From Micromonospora sp. NBC_01813 (GTDB lineage Bacteria > Actinomycetota > Actinomycetes > Mycobacteriales > Micromonosporaceae), in NCBI RefSeq assembly GCF_035917335.1, contig NZ_CP109067.1, positions 3,719,001 through 3,783,000 of the forward strand: a stretch of DNA of 64,000 nt. Reading direction: 5' to 3'. Numbering within the stretch: position 1 is the stretch's first letter; every line of letters starts with the position of its first letter. The translations under genes and the position numbers were made by a program. The notes beneath the pieces are model-generated. The model searched no databases and was not told where the DNA came from. It was given only the letters and a program-made list of their open reading frames with translations. Below are positions 18,519 to 27,239 of the stretch, piece after piece.

Positions 18519-19622
18519 GTGCTCCGGCCACAAGATGTGGGACGCCGCGTGGTAGTCCGCAAAATTATAGGTGTTGGCGGAGATCGTCCGCTCTATACCG
18601 ACCTACTCGGCCTGCTGGCCGAGCTGACCGAGACCGAACTCACGGTGCTGACCCGGCACGGGCCGCAGCGGGTCGCCCGCGCCGACGTGCACCGCAGCAA
18701 GCTGGTCCCGCCGACGACCAACCCGAGCGCGGTACGCGCCGCGCGGCGGGAGGCGGACGAGATCGGCCGGCTGGAGCTCACCGCGAACGAGTCCTGGCCG
18801 GCGGCGGTGCAGCACCGGCTCGGTGACTGGCTGCTGCGCGCCACCGACGGGTGGACCGGCCGGGCGAACTCGGCGCTGCCGCTGGGCGATCCGGGCCGGC
18901 CGTTGGCCGAGGCGGTGGACGCGGTCGACGCCTGGTACACCGAACACGGCCTGCCGCCGCAGTTCAACGTACCGCTGCCGGCCGCCGCCGAGGTCGCGTC
19001 CGAACTCGCCGGCCGGGGGTGGCAGGCCCAGCCACTGACGCTGGTCCAGACCGCGCAGCTGGCCGACGTCGTCACCCGGGCGAGCGAGCGGACCGACCCG
19101 GCGAACGAGCAAACCGACCCGGCGAGCGAGCAGGCCGACCCGGCGAGCGAGCGGACCGACCCGGCGACGCGACGACGCGGACTGCCACCGGTACGCCTGG
19201 ACCGTGAGCCGTCCGACGAGTGGCTCGCCCTCGTGGCGGCCAGCAAGTCGCCCGGCGGCCCGCTGCCGCCCGCCGCGCACAAGCTGCTCACCGGCGCACC
19301 GCACGTACGGTTCGCGCACCTGCACGAGGACGGTGAGCTGGTCGCCGTCGCCCGCGCGACGGTCAGCGCCGACCGCAGGTGGTGCGCTGTCGCGCTGCTG
19401 GCGGTCACCCCGGCCGCCCGGGGCCGCGGGCTGGCCACCCACGTGCTGCGAACGGTGGCCGGCTGGGCGCACGACGAGATGGGCGCCCGACACGCTTTCC
19501 TGCAGGTCGAGCAGCGCAACCCGGCGACCGCGCTCTACCTTCGGCTCGGGTTCACCACCCATCACGTCTACCTGCCGTGGCGACGGACGGTCAGCGGCGA
19601 ACCACCCGGCGGGGCTTGCTGA
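18519..19622 (+). CDS. GNAT family N-acetyltransferase, two-part
   Basis: A 367-aa protein divergent from fdxA. The N-terminal ~60 residues form a small beta-rich segment (VGRRVVVRKIIG, LLAELTETELTVLTRHG); the C-terminal ~150 residues are the acetyl-CoA binding GNAT fold with VTPAARGRGLATHVL (the Q/RxxGxG/A loop) and LQVEQRNPATALYLRLGF. Between them a 21-bp tandem repeat encodes A-S-E-R-T-D-P-like units (19080-19163). GTG at 18519 with AAGGGGG upstream. The order GNAT-fdxA-dapC recurs in actinobacteria; the acceptor substrate is not known. Its 3' end overlaps the convergent membrane-protein gene by 32 bp. Confidence 0.82.
   Translation: MLRPQDVGRRVVVRKIIGVGGDRPLYTDLLGLLAELTETELTVLTRHGPQRVARADVHRSKLVPPTTNPSAVRAARREADEIGRLELTANESWPAAVQHRLGDWLLRATDGWTGRANSALPLGDPGRPLAEAVDAVDAWYTEHGLPPQFNVPLPAAAEVASELAGRGWQAQPLTLVQTAQLADVVTRASERTDPANEQTDPASEQADPASERTDPATRRRGLPPVRLDREPSDEWLALVAASKSPGGPLPPAAHKLLTGAPHVRFAHLHEDGELVAVARATVSADRRWCAVALLAVTPAARGRGLATHVLRTVAGWAHDEMGARHAFLQVEQRNPATALYLRLGFTTHHVYLPWRRTVSGEPPGGAC
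19080..19163 (+). repeat. In-frame 21-bp minisatellite in the GNAT gene
   Basis: Four units (19080-19100, 19101-19121, 19122-19142, 19143-19163) encode seven-residue repeats of the form A-[SN]-E-[RQ]-[TA]-D-P between the N-terminal segment and the acetyltransferase fold. Confidence 0.85.
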
Positions 19623-20055
19623 GCTTGGTCTCGGCGTACCGCTTGAGCGACTGCGAACGGTGGTCCCAGCCAAGGGCGATCAACACCAGGTAGCCGAGGA
19701 ACACGCCAGCGGCGGAGAACCCGGCATAGAGCCACACCTGGGAGAAGAACGCCCCGGCGCCGTTGGAGAACGGATGGTCGCCGTTCAGGAACGGCCCCAC
19801 GAAAACCGTCAGCGCCAACGCGACCAGGATCGCCAACGCGACGTCGCCGCCCCATCGCTCAACCGGCCGACGCTGCCCCCAGACGAACGCCACCGCGCCG
19901 AGCACCACCCCGATGACCAGGAACATGGCCAGCGAAAGCCGGTCCTGCATCGCCGCGTCGGCGTCCAAGGCGAACCGGGAGACCAGCCGGGCCACGACGT
20001 TGACCGCGAACAGCACACCGGCGAGCACGCCGACCGGCAGCCATCGCTGCCTCAT
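19591..20055 (-). CDS. Hypothetical four-helix membrane protein
   Basis: A 154-aa protein with four predicted transmembrane segments (about residues 8-25, 40-58, 73-90 and 108-128) and a basic cytoplasmic tail ending in KPRRVVRR. No family is recognised. ATG at 20055 is chosen because GGGAGG lies 5 nt upstream. Its 3' end overlaps the convergent GNAT gene by 32 bp. Function cannot be inferred from context. Confidence 0.72.
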   Translation of the reverse strand: MRQRWLPVGVLAGVLFAVNVVARLVSRFALDADAAMQDRLSLAMFLVIGVVLGAVAFVWGQRRPVERWGGDVALAILVALALTVFVGPFLNGDHPFSNGAGAFFSQVWLYAGFSAAGVFLGYLVLIALGWDHRSQSLKRYAETKLSKPRRVVRR

Positions 20056-20166
20056 CTGCACCTCCCACATCCGTCACCCGCGCCGCGGGCATGACACGCC
20101 ACCGGCGCAGGTGAGTTTCGTACCAGTTCTGGTGTACGACGATTCTAGGATCCGTCGGCGGCCACG

Positions 20167-20700
20167 TCAGCTACCGATATCCGGCCGGCGACGCACCGGC
20201 TGGGCGGATCCGGCCGGGCGACGCGCCGGCTGAGCGGTCCGGGCCGGCTGGGCCAGGATCGCCCGGAATCCGATCACCGCGTACGCGATCGCACCGGCGA
20301 AGATCATCGCGAATCCCACCCAGTTGTTGCCGTCCAGCAGGACGTCACCCTCGGTCGTACCGCCCGCGGCCAGCACCATCACCGCGAACCATGCGGTCGC
20401 CGGCAACGCCACCGCCCACTGGGTCCCCACCGCCCGGACCACGAACCAACTCAGCAGGACGTTGCCCACGACCGCCAGCAGCACCGACACTCCGACGAGG
20501 TGGCCACCGAGGCGTACGGCGGCGAGCAGCACCTCCAGCACCGCGGTGAGCAGGGCCGCGACCACGGCGACCAGGCCGCCGACGGTCCGTAGGCCCAGGT
20601 CGGCGAGCCGGCGCAGCCGCCCCGGCGGCGCGGCCGGCGCCACCGGCACCACCGTCTCCTCCACCGCCGACACCTGGCCGGACGCGCCGGGCAGGGTCAC
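20167..20700 (-). CDS. Hypothetical membrane protein downstream of mshB
   Basis: A 177-aa protein with a short Pro/Ala-rich N-terminus, three to four hydrophobic segments (about 40-62, 68-90, 94-112, 128-150) and a basic Ala/Pro/Arg tail with repeats of AQPARR type. GTG at 20700 overlaps the mshB stop by four bases (GTGA), so it is cotranslated with mycothiol deacetylase. The family is unknown to me; the coupling to mshB is the only functional clue and could be merely positional. Confidence 0.7.
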   Translation of the reverse strand: MTLPGASGQVSAVEETVVPVAPAAPPGRLRRLADLGLRTVGGLVAVVAALLTAVLEVLLAAVRLGGHLVGVSVLLAVVGNVLLSWFVVRAVGTQWAVALPATAWFAVMVLAAGGTTEGDVLLDGNNWVGFAMIFAGAIAYAVIGFRAILAQPARTAQPARRPAGSAQPVRRRPDIGS

Positions 20701-21587
20701 GGCAACGGCACCTCGGCGGCGGGCAGGCCGGCGAACAGGTCGCTCTCCCAGCCGTACGGCCCGCTGCCCGACCCGCGCTCACCGTGGGCGAGGGTGAAGT
20801 ACTCCACCCCCATGAACTCGCCGCCGACGTTGCCGGCGAGCGCGTACAGCCAGGAGTCGGATGGGATCTGGGTGGCGTGCGCGCGCATCGCGGCCAGCTT
20901 CGCCGCGTACTGGTCGGTGCCGTCGATCCGGGCCGCGATCTGCGGGTCGGGGGTGCCGAACGGCAGTTCGTCGACCTGCTCCACGCCGGCGAACGGGTTG
21001 TCCGCCGCGCCCCGGAAGGCATCGATCCCGGCGGCCAGCACGCTCTTCGGCATGGCGGTGAAATAGATCTTGTCGGGTCCGATGCCCTCGGCAGCCGCCA
21101 ACTCGGCCGCCCGCATCGTCACCCGGTGCGCCTGGATGTGGTCCGGGTGACCGTAGAACCCGTTGTCGTCGTAGGTGATCACCACCTGCGGGCGGATCTC
21201 CCGCAGCACCGCCAGCAGGTGCCCGGCGGCCTCGTCGAGATCGGCCTGCCAGAACGCGCGCGGATGGTCGTTGGTCGGCAGGCCCATCATCCCGGAGTCC
21301 CGGTAGCGCCCGGCTCCGCCGAGGAAACGGTGGTCGGTCACCCCCAGCGCCGCGCAGGCGGCGTCGAGCTCGCCGATCCGGACCCCGCCCAGCTGATCGG
21401 CGGCGTCGGCGGCCAGCCCGGCCAACGCCGGCACGTGGATCTCGCCTTCCTCACCGAGCGTGCAGGTGATCAGCGTGACGTGGACGCCGTCGGCGGCGTA
21501 CCGGGCCATCGTGGCACCGGTGCCGATCGTCTCGTCGTCCGGATGGGCGTGCACCAGCAGGAGCCGTTTGGCGGCGGTGTCGGTCAC
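20697..21587 (-). CDS. mshB: N-acetyl-1-D-myo-inositol-2-amino-2-deoxy-alpha-D-glucopyranoside deacetylase
   Basis: Second-step enzyme of mycothiol synthesis: zinc-dependent removal of acetate from GlcNAc-inositol. The 296-aa LmbE-like protein has the signature HAHPDDE at residues 13-19 (His and Asp zinc ligands, catalytic Asp) and the distal GHPDHIQAH supplying the third ligand. Other MshB-specific stretches are GARYR-like [13 protein letters not shown] and [10 protein letters not shown] near the C-terminus, which separate it from mycothiol-conjugate amidase. GTG start at 21587. Presence implies that mycothiol is the low-molecular-weight thiol of this organism. Confidence 0.92.
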   Translation of the reverse strand: MTDTAAKRLLLVHAHPDDETIGTGATMARYAADGVHVTLITCTLGEEGEIHVPALAGLAADAADQLGGVRIGELDAACAALGVTDHRFLGGAGRYRDSGMMGLPTNDHPRAFWQADLDEAAGHLLAVLREIRPQVVITYDDNGFYGHPDHIQAHRVTMRAAELAAAEGIGPDKIYFTAMPKSVLAAGIDAFRGAADNPFAGVEQVDELPFGTPDPQIAARIDGTDQYAAKLAAMRAHATQIPSDSWLYALAGNVGGEFMGVEYFTLAHGERGSGSGPYGWESDLFAGLPAAEVPLP

Positions 21588-21653
21588 TCGGGCAACATTA
21601 CGCCGGATGGGGACCGCGGTGGATTACCGGTCTCATCGCCGATCCACCGGTTC

Positions 21654-21668
21654 TACGATCCGAGAGTG
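21654..21668 (+). promoter_or_regulatory. Leaderless promoter of the S9-like gene
   Basis: TACGAT (-10, TANNNT type) ends 6 nt before the GTG at 21666 and no Shine-Dalgarno is present, so the transcript probably starts at the initiation codon. Confidence 0.55.
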
Positions 21669-23816
21669 GAAATTGCGCATCCTGCCGTCCGTACCAGTGG
21701 ATTCGCCCGGGGCGCCCCACGGGCGGTGACCGTGGGCGTCGACGGCGCCCGCGTCGTGTTCCTGCGCTCCACCGGCCCACACGATCCGGCCGACAGCCTC
21801 TGGGTGTTCGACACCGGCACCGGCGAGGAGCGCCGGATCGCCGACCCGACGGTGCTGCTGGCCGGCCCGGCCGCGCTCGCCGCGACGGCACCTGCGGCGA
21901 TCCGGGCCGGCTCGATCACCCACTACGCCACCGACCCGGCCGCCCGGATCGCCGTGTTCACCCTGGCCGGCCGGCTCTTCCGGGCCGATCTGGCCAACGG
22001 CGACGTGGTCGAGGTGCCGACGGTCGGCACCATCGTCGACGCCCGACCCGACCCGACCGGCAGCCGGATCGCCTACGTCTGCGACAACGACGCGGACCGC
22101 ACCGACGACGCCACTGGGACCACCGCCGGCGGTGACCCCGGCAAGCTACGGGTCATCCACGACGACGGCACCGACGTCCTGCTCGCCGGAGAGGACAGCG
22201 GCATCACCTGGGCACTGCCCGACCCGGCCGCGACCGACTTCGGCCGCGACCGTGGCTACTGGTGGTCCCCGGACGGACAGACCATCCTCACCGCCCGGGT
22301 GGACCATTCCCGACTCCCCCGCTGGCAGTACGCGGACCCGACGTACCCGCAGCGTTCGGCGCCCGACGAGCCGTATCCGGTCTGCGGCGGACCGGTCGCC
22401 GAGGTGACCCTGCATCTGCTCGACCTCAACGGCGGCTGGGTCGACGTGCACTGGGACCGCGAGACCTACCCGTACCTGGTGTCGGTCGACTGGTCCGACG
22501 GCGGACCGCTGATCACCGTGCTGCGCCGGATGCAACAGCACGGCCTGGTGCTCTCCATCGACCCGCGCACCGGCGAGACGCAGGTGCACGCCGAACTCGC
22601 CGACCCGCGCTGGGTGGAGCCGATCCCCGGCACCCCCAGCTACCTGTCCGACGGCCGGGTCCTGGTCGGCGGCGAACTCGCCCACGACGGGTACGACGCC
22701 CGCTGCCTGTTCGCCGACGGCACCCTGCTCACCCCGGCGGCGCTGTACGTCCGGCGGGTGGTGGGCCGGCTACCCGGCCGGCAGACCAGCCCGGACCTGC
22801 TGATCGAGGCGAGCGACGGCGAACCCAGCGAACAGCATCTGTTCCGGGTCCGGACCGCCGCCGGTTCCGGCGGACTGGACGCCGCCCGGATCACCACCAG
22901 CCCCGGCTGGCACGTCGCTACGGTCGGCGGCGACGTGCTCGTGGTCGGCTCGGCCACCCTGGACCAGCACGGAACCCGCTGGACGATCTCGCGCGGCGAC
23001 GACGAACTCGGCGTACTGCGCAGCCTGTCGGCCGTCCCGTCGGCGACGCCCCGGCCGGCGCTGCAACGGGTCACCGACCGACGGCTACCGGCCGGGGTGC
23101 TCTACCCGCAGACCCACGTCGACGGCCGGCGACTGCCGGTGCTGCTCGACGTACACGGCGGCCCGGGCCGCCAGCAGGTGCGCGCGGAGCGGGCCGGCTG
23201 GCTGGCCCGCCAGTGGTGGGCCGACGCCGGGTTCGCGGTGGTCACCGTCGACAACCGGGGTACGCCCGGAATCGCCCCGAGTTTCGAGAAGGTGGTGCAC
23301 CGGCGGCTGGCCGACGTGCTGCTCGCCGACCAGGTGGACGCGCTGACCGCGCTCGCCGAGAAACACCCCGACCTGGACCTCGACCAGGTGGTGGCCCGGG
23401 GCACCGGCTTCGGCGGCTGGCTCGCCGCGCTGGCCGTGCTGCGCCGGCCGGACGTGTTCCGGGCGGCGGTGGCGCGCGGGCCGATCACCGACTGGGGGCT
23501 GCTGCGCGCCGCGTACGCCGAGCGCTATCTGGGCGCCCCGGAGGAAGGTGGGGAGATCTACCCGCACCACAGCCTCGTCGAGTTGGCCGGCGAACCGGTC
23601 ACCGGCAGCGACGAGGTGCGGCCGCTGCTGCTGGTGCACCGGCTGACCGACGACGTCGTGCCGGTGGCGCACACACTGCGGCTGTCCGCCGCGCTACTGG
23701 CCACCGGCCGGCCACACGCGGTGCTGCCGCTGGCCGCCGACGCGGACCAGGACACGGTCGCGCTGCGCCAGGCCGAACTCGCCTTCCTGCGCCAGTCGTT
23801 GGGATCGACCGACTGA
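21666..23816 (+). CDS. S9 (prolyl oligopeptidase/DPP-IV-like) family protein lacking the catalytic serine
   Basis: A 716-aa protein built like a DPP-IV-type S9 peptidase: an N-terminal beta-propeller (about 1-460) followed by an alpha/beta-hydrolase domain (DVHGGPGRQQ near 500, TVDNRGTPG). The nucleophile elbow, normally G-x-S-x-G-G, reads GTGFGG with Gly at residue 581 where Ser is expected. The acid region LLLVHRLTDDVVP keeps Asp, but the C-terminal segment LPLAADADQDTVAL has no His at the usual GH position. Catalysis by the standard triad therefore looks impossible. GTG at 21666 fits a leaderless promoter. A tandem repeat begins at its last codons. It may serve as a binding or scaffold protein, or be decaying while still in frame. 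Confidence 0.85.
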   Translation: MEIAHPAVRTSGFARGAPRAVTVGVDGARVVFLRSTGPHDPADSLWVFDTGTGEERRIADPTVLLAGPAALAATAPAAIRAGSITHYATDPAARIAVFTLAGRLFRADLANGDVVEVPTVGTIVDARPDPTGSRIAYVCDNDADRTDDATGTTAGGDPGKLRVIHDDGTDVLLAGEDSGITWALPDPAATDFGRDRGYWWSPDGQTILTARVDHSRLPRWQYADPTYPQRSAPDEPYPVCGGPVAEVTLHLLDLNGGWVDVHWDRETYPYLVSVDWSDGGPLITVLRRMQQHGLVLSIDPRTGETQVHAELADPRWVEPIPGTPSYLSDGRVLVGGELAHDGYDARCLFADGTLLTPAALYVRRVVGRLPGRQTSPDLLIEASDGEPSEQHLFRVRTAAGSGGLDAARITTSPGWHVATVGGDVLVVGSATLDQHGTRWTISRGDDELGVLRSLSAVPSATPRPALQRVTDRRLPAGVLYPQTHVDGRRLPVLLDVHGGPGRQQVRAERAGWLARQWWADAGFAVVTVDNRGTPGIAPSFEKVVHRRLADVLLADQVDALTALAEKHPDLDLDQVVARGTGFGGWLAALAVLRRPDVFRAAVARGPITDWGLLRAAYAERYLGAPEEGGEIYPHHSLVELAGEPVTGSDEVRPLLLVHRLTDDVVPVAHTLRLSAALLATGRPHAVLPLAADADQDTVALRQAELAFLRQSLGSTD

Positions 23817-23890
23817 GTCCGTCGGGATCCATTCCGACTGAGCACGCCGGGACGGATCGGCAGAGCACGTCGGGATCGATCGGCTGAGCC
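23797..23890 (+). repeat. 23-bp tandem repeats with stop codons at the 3' end of the S9-like gene
   Basis: Four imperfect units (23797-23819, 23820-23844, 23845-23867, 23868-23890; one is 25 bp) share CGTCGGGATCGA..CTGAGC. Three of the four contain a TGA; the first is the real stop. The last unit ends ten bases before the tldD promoter. Confidence 0.85.
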
Positions 23891-23899
23891 GATGTCGAA

Positions 23900-23915
23900 T
23901 AGGGTCAGAACCATG
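23900..23915 (+). promoter_or_regulatory. Leaderless promoter of the TldD gene
   Basis: TAGGGT (23900-23905) lies 7 nt before the ATG at 23913. No ribosome site is present. This argues for 23913 rather than the in-frame ATG at 23892. Confidence 0.55.
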
Positions 23916-25349
23916 ACCCACTTCGAGGTGGCAACGGCCGCCGTGCAGGCGGCGCTGGATGCCGGCGCCCGGTACGCCGACGCGCGGGTGATGCACCGCC
24001 GCTACGAGTCGATGACCGCCCGCAACGGGGAGATCGAGGCACTGGTCCAGCACAGCGACGCGGGGCTCGGGGTCCGGGCACTGGTCGGGTCCAGCTGGGG
24101 CTTCTACGCCGTACCGGATCCGTCGCCGGCCGCCGCCCGCGCGGCCGGCGGCCGGGCCGCGAAGATCGCCGCGGCCAGCGCCCAGGTGCCGGGGCCGCCG
24201 ATCGAGCTGGTGCCGGCCGGTGCCGGCACGGCCAGCTGGGTCAGCCCGTGCCTGGTCGATCCGTTGTCGGTACCGCTGCCCGACAAGGGCGACCTGCTGG
24301 TCGGGGCGACCCGCACGATGCTGGAGAACGGCGCCGATCTCGCCGAAGGGCTCTACCAGATCTGGGACACCAGCAAGTGGTTCGTCTCCAGTGAGGGGCA
24401 CCGGATCGACCAGCGGATCCGCGAGTGCGGGGCCGGGTTGTCGGCGACCGTCATCGGCGACGGCGAGACCCAGCGGCGTTCCTACCCCAGCTACCGGGGC
24501 CAGTACGGCACCAGCGGCTGGGAGCTGGTCGACAGTCTGGACCTGCCGGCGCACGCGGCGCGCATCGCCCAGGAGGCGCGGGAGTTGCTCACCGCGCCGG
24601 CCTGCCCGGCCGGGGAGACCACGCTGATCCTCGGCGGCGAGCAGATGGCCCTGCAGATCCACGAGTCGGTGGGCCACGCCATCGAGCTGGACCGGATCCT
24701 CGGCTGGGAGGCGGCGTTCGCCGGCACGTCCTGGCTGGACCTGGCTCAGCTGGGCAGCCTGCGGTACGGCTCCGAGCTGATGAACGTCACCATCGACCCG
24801 ACCATCCCGGGGGCGTTGGGCAGTTTCGGGTTCGACGACGAGGGCAGCCCGGCGGTCAAGCGCGACGCGGTCCGCGAGGGACGGTGGGTCGGGGTGCTGG
24901 CCGGGCGGGACTCGGCCGCCGTCGCGGGCCTGCACCACGGCGGCAGCGTACGGGCGGACGGCTGGTCCCGGCTGCCGATGGTGCGAATGACCAACGTCGG
25001 CCTGGAGCCGGGCCCGCACACGCTGGCGGAGATGATCGCGGCCACCGACGACGGGGTGCTGATGGACTTCAACCGCTCCTGGTCGATCGACGACCGGCGA
25101 CTCAACTTCCAGTTCGGCTGCGAGATCGGCTGGGAGATCAAGAACGGGCAGCTGGGGCGGATGCTGCGCAACCCCACGTACACCGGGATCGGGCCGGTGT
25201 TCTGGCAGTCGATGGACATGCTCTCGTCGGAGAGCGTCGCCTGGGGCACCCCGAACTGCGGCAAGGGCCAGCCGGGGCAGGTCGGGCACACCGGGCATCC
25301 GGCGGCGCCGGCCCGGTTCACCAACGTCCGGGTGGGGGTGCGCGGATGA
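23913..25349 (+). CDS. tldD: TldD family metallopeptidase
   Basis: Zinc-dependent subunit of the TldD/TldE (PmbA) protease pair, which in Escherichia coli degrades unfolded peptides, processes microcin B17 and the CcdA antitoxin. The 478-aa protein carries the zinc motif HESVGH near residue 250, followed by the conserved AIELDRILGWEAAFAGTSW, a TldD hallmark, and the C-terminal QFGCEIGWEIKNGQLGRML and GTPNCGKGQPGQ blocks. Start chosen from the leaderless promoter. Its TGA overlaps the ATG of the next gene (ATGA), as expected for subunits of one complex. No ribosomally made peptide substrate is apparent nearby. Confidence 0.9.
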   Translation: MTHFEVATAAVQAALDAGARYADARVMHRRYESMTARNGEIEALVQHSDAGLGVRALVGSSWGFYAVPDPSPAAARAAGGRAAKIAAASAQVPGPPIELVPAGAGTASWVSPCLVDPLSVPLPDKGDLLVGATRTMLENGADLAEGLYQIWDTSKWFVSSEGHRIDQRIRECGAGLSATVIGDGETQRRSYPSYRGQYGTSGWELVDSLDLPAHAARIAQEARELLTAPACPAGETTLILGGEQMALQIHESVGHAIELDRILGWEAAFAGTSWLDLAQLGSLRYGSELMNVTIDPTIPGALGSFGFDDEGSPAVKRDAVREGRWVGVLAGRDSAAVAGLHHGGSVRADGWSRLPMVRMTNVGLEPGPHTLAEMIAATDDGVLMDFNRSWSIDDRRLNFQFGCEIGWEIKNGQLGRMLRNPTYTGIGPVFWQSMDMLSSESVAWGTPNCGKGQPGQVGHTGHPAAPARFTNVRVGVRG

Positions 25350-26794
25350 GCCTCGACGCGGGGTTGACCGGGGCGGCGTCGTCGCCGGCCGAGACCGATC
25401 TGGCGGTACGGGTGGTGGAGCTGACCCGCCGGGCCGCCGGGCCGGGCGCGCAGGCGGAGGTGTACGTCGACCACCGGGCGTTGGCGTTGACCCGGTTCGC
25501 CAACTCGTTCATCCACCAGAACGTCGCGGAGGCGGCGACGACGGTGTGGCTGCGGCTGCATCTCGATGGCCGGACGGCGATCGGTTCGACCACCCTGACC
25601 GGCGCGGACGGGCTCACCGAGCTCGTCGACCGGACGCTGGCCGCGGTGCGGCTCTGCCCACCGGATGCGGCGTGGCCGGGGCTGGCCGGGCCGACGCCGC
25701 TGCAGGCGGCCGGCGAGTGGGACGAGGCGACCGCGCAGGCCGGCCCGGATCAGCGGGCCGCGCGGGTGCGTGACTTCGTCGCCGCCGCCGGTGGTCTGGA
25801 GTGCGCCGGCTACTGCCGTACGGTGCACCGGTCGACCGGGTTCGCCAACAGTGCCGGGCAGACCGCCGGTGGCCGCACGGCCGAGGCGGCGATGGACGGC
25901 ATCGCCCGGGTGGACGGGGTCGACGGGGTGGCCCGGCGGGCGGCGAGTCGGCTGGCCGATCTCGACGGTGCGGCGCTGGGTGCCCGAGCGGCGCTGAAGG
26001 CGCAGGCCGGGCGGCATCAAACCGATCTCGCCCCGGGCCGCTACCCGGTGGTGCTCGAACCGACGGCGGTGCTGGACCTGCTGCAGATGCTGGCCCGCTA
26101 CGGGTTCGCCGGCAAGGCCCACCAGGAGCGGCGGTCGTTCGTCTCGCTCGGCGCCCGCCAGTTCGACCCGGCGATCTCGCTGGTCGACGATCCGGCGGTC
26201 GGCGGCGGGTTGCCGTTCGACGCTGAGGGCACCCCGACCGGCCGTACGGTGCTGGTGCGGGCCGGTACGTCGACGGCGCTCGCCCATGATCGGCGTACGG
26301 GTGCCGAGGCCGGCATGGCGTCCACCGGGCATGCCTCGCCCGGCACGGTCGCCTGGGGTCCGGTGGCGCAGCACGTGCGGCTGGTGCCGGCCGACGCCGA
26401 CCGGTCACCGGACCCGGTGGCGGACGGGGCGGTGGACCCGGTGGCGGACGGCTCGGCGGACCCGGTGGCGGCCGGCGGCGGCGGGTTGCTCGCCGGGCTG
26501 GACCGGGGTCTGCTGATCACCGACCTGTGGTACACCCGGGTGCTCGACCCACGCAGCCTGGTGGTGACCGGGCTGACCCGTAACGGAGTGTGGTTGGTCG
26601 AGGGCGGTGAGATCGTCGCGGCGGTGCGCAATCTGCGGTTCACCCAGTCCTATCCGGAGGCGCTGGCACCGGGTGCGGTGCTCGGGCTGGGCGACGAGCT
26701 CGTCCGGTTGCCGGACGCCTGGGACAGCACGTCCTGGCACGCGCCGGCGCTGCACCTGGCCAGTTGGCAGATCACCGGCGGTGCAGCGGGCTGA
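25346..26794 (+). CDS. PmbA/TldE-like subunit of the TldD protease pair
   Basis: A 482-aa protein of the TldD/PmbA superfamily without HExxH, the usual partner of TldD; the partner shapes the shared proteolytic chamber. Visible family features: RFANSFIHQNVAE near the N-terminus, GPWRYPVVLEP-like PGRYPVVLEPTAVLDLL, and the C-terminal LWYTRVLDPRSLVVTGLTRNG and RFTQSYPEAL. An in-frame 24-bp minisatellite (26411-26482) inserts D-P-V-A-D-G-type repeats before the LLITDLWYTR block. Translation is coupled to tldD by ATGA. It is followed by a 445-bp non-coding stretch. Confidence 0.88.
   Translation: MSLDAGLTGAASSPAETDLAVRVVELTRRAAGPGAQAEVYVDHRALALTRFANSFIHQNVAEAATTVWLRLHLDGRTAIGSTTLTGADGLTELVDRTLAAVRLCPPDAAWPGLAGPTPLQAAGEWDEATAQAGPDQRAARVRDFVAAAGGLECAGYCRTVHRSTGFANSAGQTAGGRTAEAAMDGIARVDGVDGVARRAASRLADLDGAALGARAALKAQAGRHQTDLAPGRYPVVLEPTAVLDLLQMLARYGFAGKAHQERRSFVSLGARQFDPAISLVDDPAVGGGLPFDAEGTPTGRTVLVRAGTSTALAHDRRTGAEAGMASTGHASPGTVAWGPVAQHVRLVPADADRSPDPVADGAVDPVADGSADPVAAGGGGLLAGLDRGLLITDLWYTRVLDPRSLVVTGLTRNGVWLVEGGEIVAAVRNLRFTQSYPEALAPGAVLGLGDELVRLPDAWDSTSWHAPALHLASWQITGGAAG
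26411..26482 (+). repeat. In-frame 24-bp minisatellite in the PmbA-like gene
   Basis: Three units (26411-26434, 26435-26458, 26459-26482), each beginning GACCCGGTGGCGG, encode eight-residue Asp/Pro/Val/Ala/Gly repeats in a loop. Confidence 0.85.
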
Positions 26795-27239
26795 GCGGGG
26801 CCGCCGCCGGTATTGACGCCACTCGGATTCCCGCTTAGGTTAGGCATACCTCACTTCTGGTGGGTCCGCGACGGGCGGTGTGGGCTGGTCGACCGCACCG
26901 CCCGTCACCCGTACCCCGCCACACCATGGCCGCTGCCGGCGGTCGACAACGGCCGATCTGTGACCGACGCCGCTCGAAACGCAGTGAGGTTCTGCACATC
27001 CGCCCCCTGACCGGCGGGCCGGGCTTTCGTAACCGACGCGATACCGGCGAGACTCCCTTGCGCATACGTCCGCGAGTACGGGGCGTAACGTGTGCACCGA
27101 ACTGCGCCTGCCACGACGCACGGCGCGGGTTCTTGGAGCATACGGTCGCACGGCAATCTGGGCTCTGCCCTGCTCGCCACGTACCGGCCGAAGATATCCG
27201 GGTCCGCCTGCGAGGGCCGGGCCCCGTCAGGGAGACAGG
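26795..27239 (+). other. 445-bp non-coding region and long leader ahead of sdhCAB
   Basis: Contains the iron-box promoter, then a GC-rich hairpin at 26870-26906 (perfect 11-bp stem GACGGGCGGTG / CACCGCCCGTC, extendable by three pairs) without a U-run, then about 330 nt with no convincing gene or recognised riboswitch. AGGGAGACAGG directly precedes the sdhC ATG. The hairpin could end a short RNA or simply be leader structure; a second sdh promoter may lie further down. Confidence 0.5.
26813..26853 (+). promoter_or_regulatory. Strong sigma70-type promoter overlapped by an IdeR/DtxR-like iron box
   Basis: TTGACG (26813-26818), a 17-nt spacer and TAGGTT (26836-26841) form a near-consensus promoter. 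TTAGGTTAGGCATACCTCA at 26835-26853 matches 16 of 19 positions of the DtxR/IdeR consensus and covers the -10. This is the usual place for iron-dependent repression. The next gene downstream is sdhC, about 390 nt away. Confidence 0.65.

Noticed and set aside
20784-21665. Long 5' extension of the S9-like reading frame across the mshB gene
   Set aside because: It is the antisense shadow of mshB; the homologous part begins at the GTG at 21666, where a promoter geometry fits.
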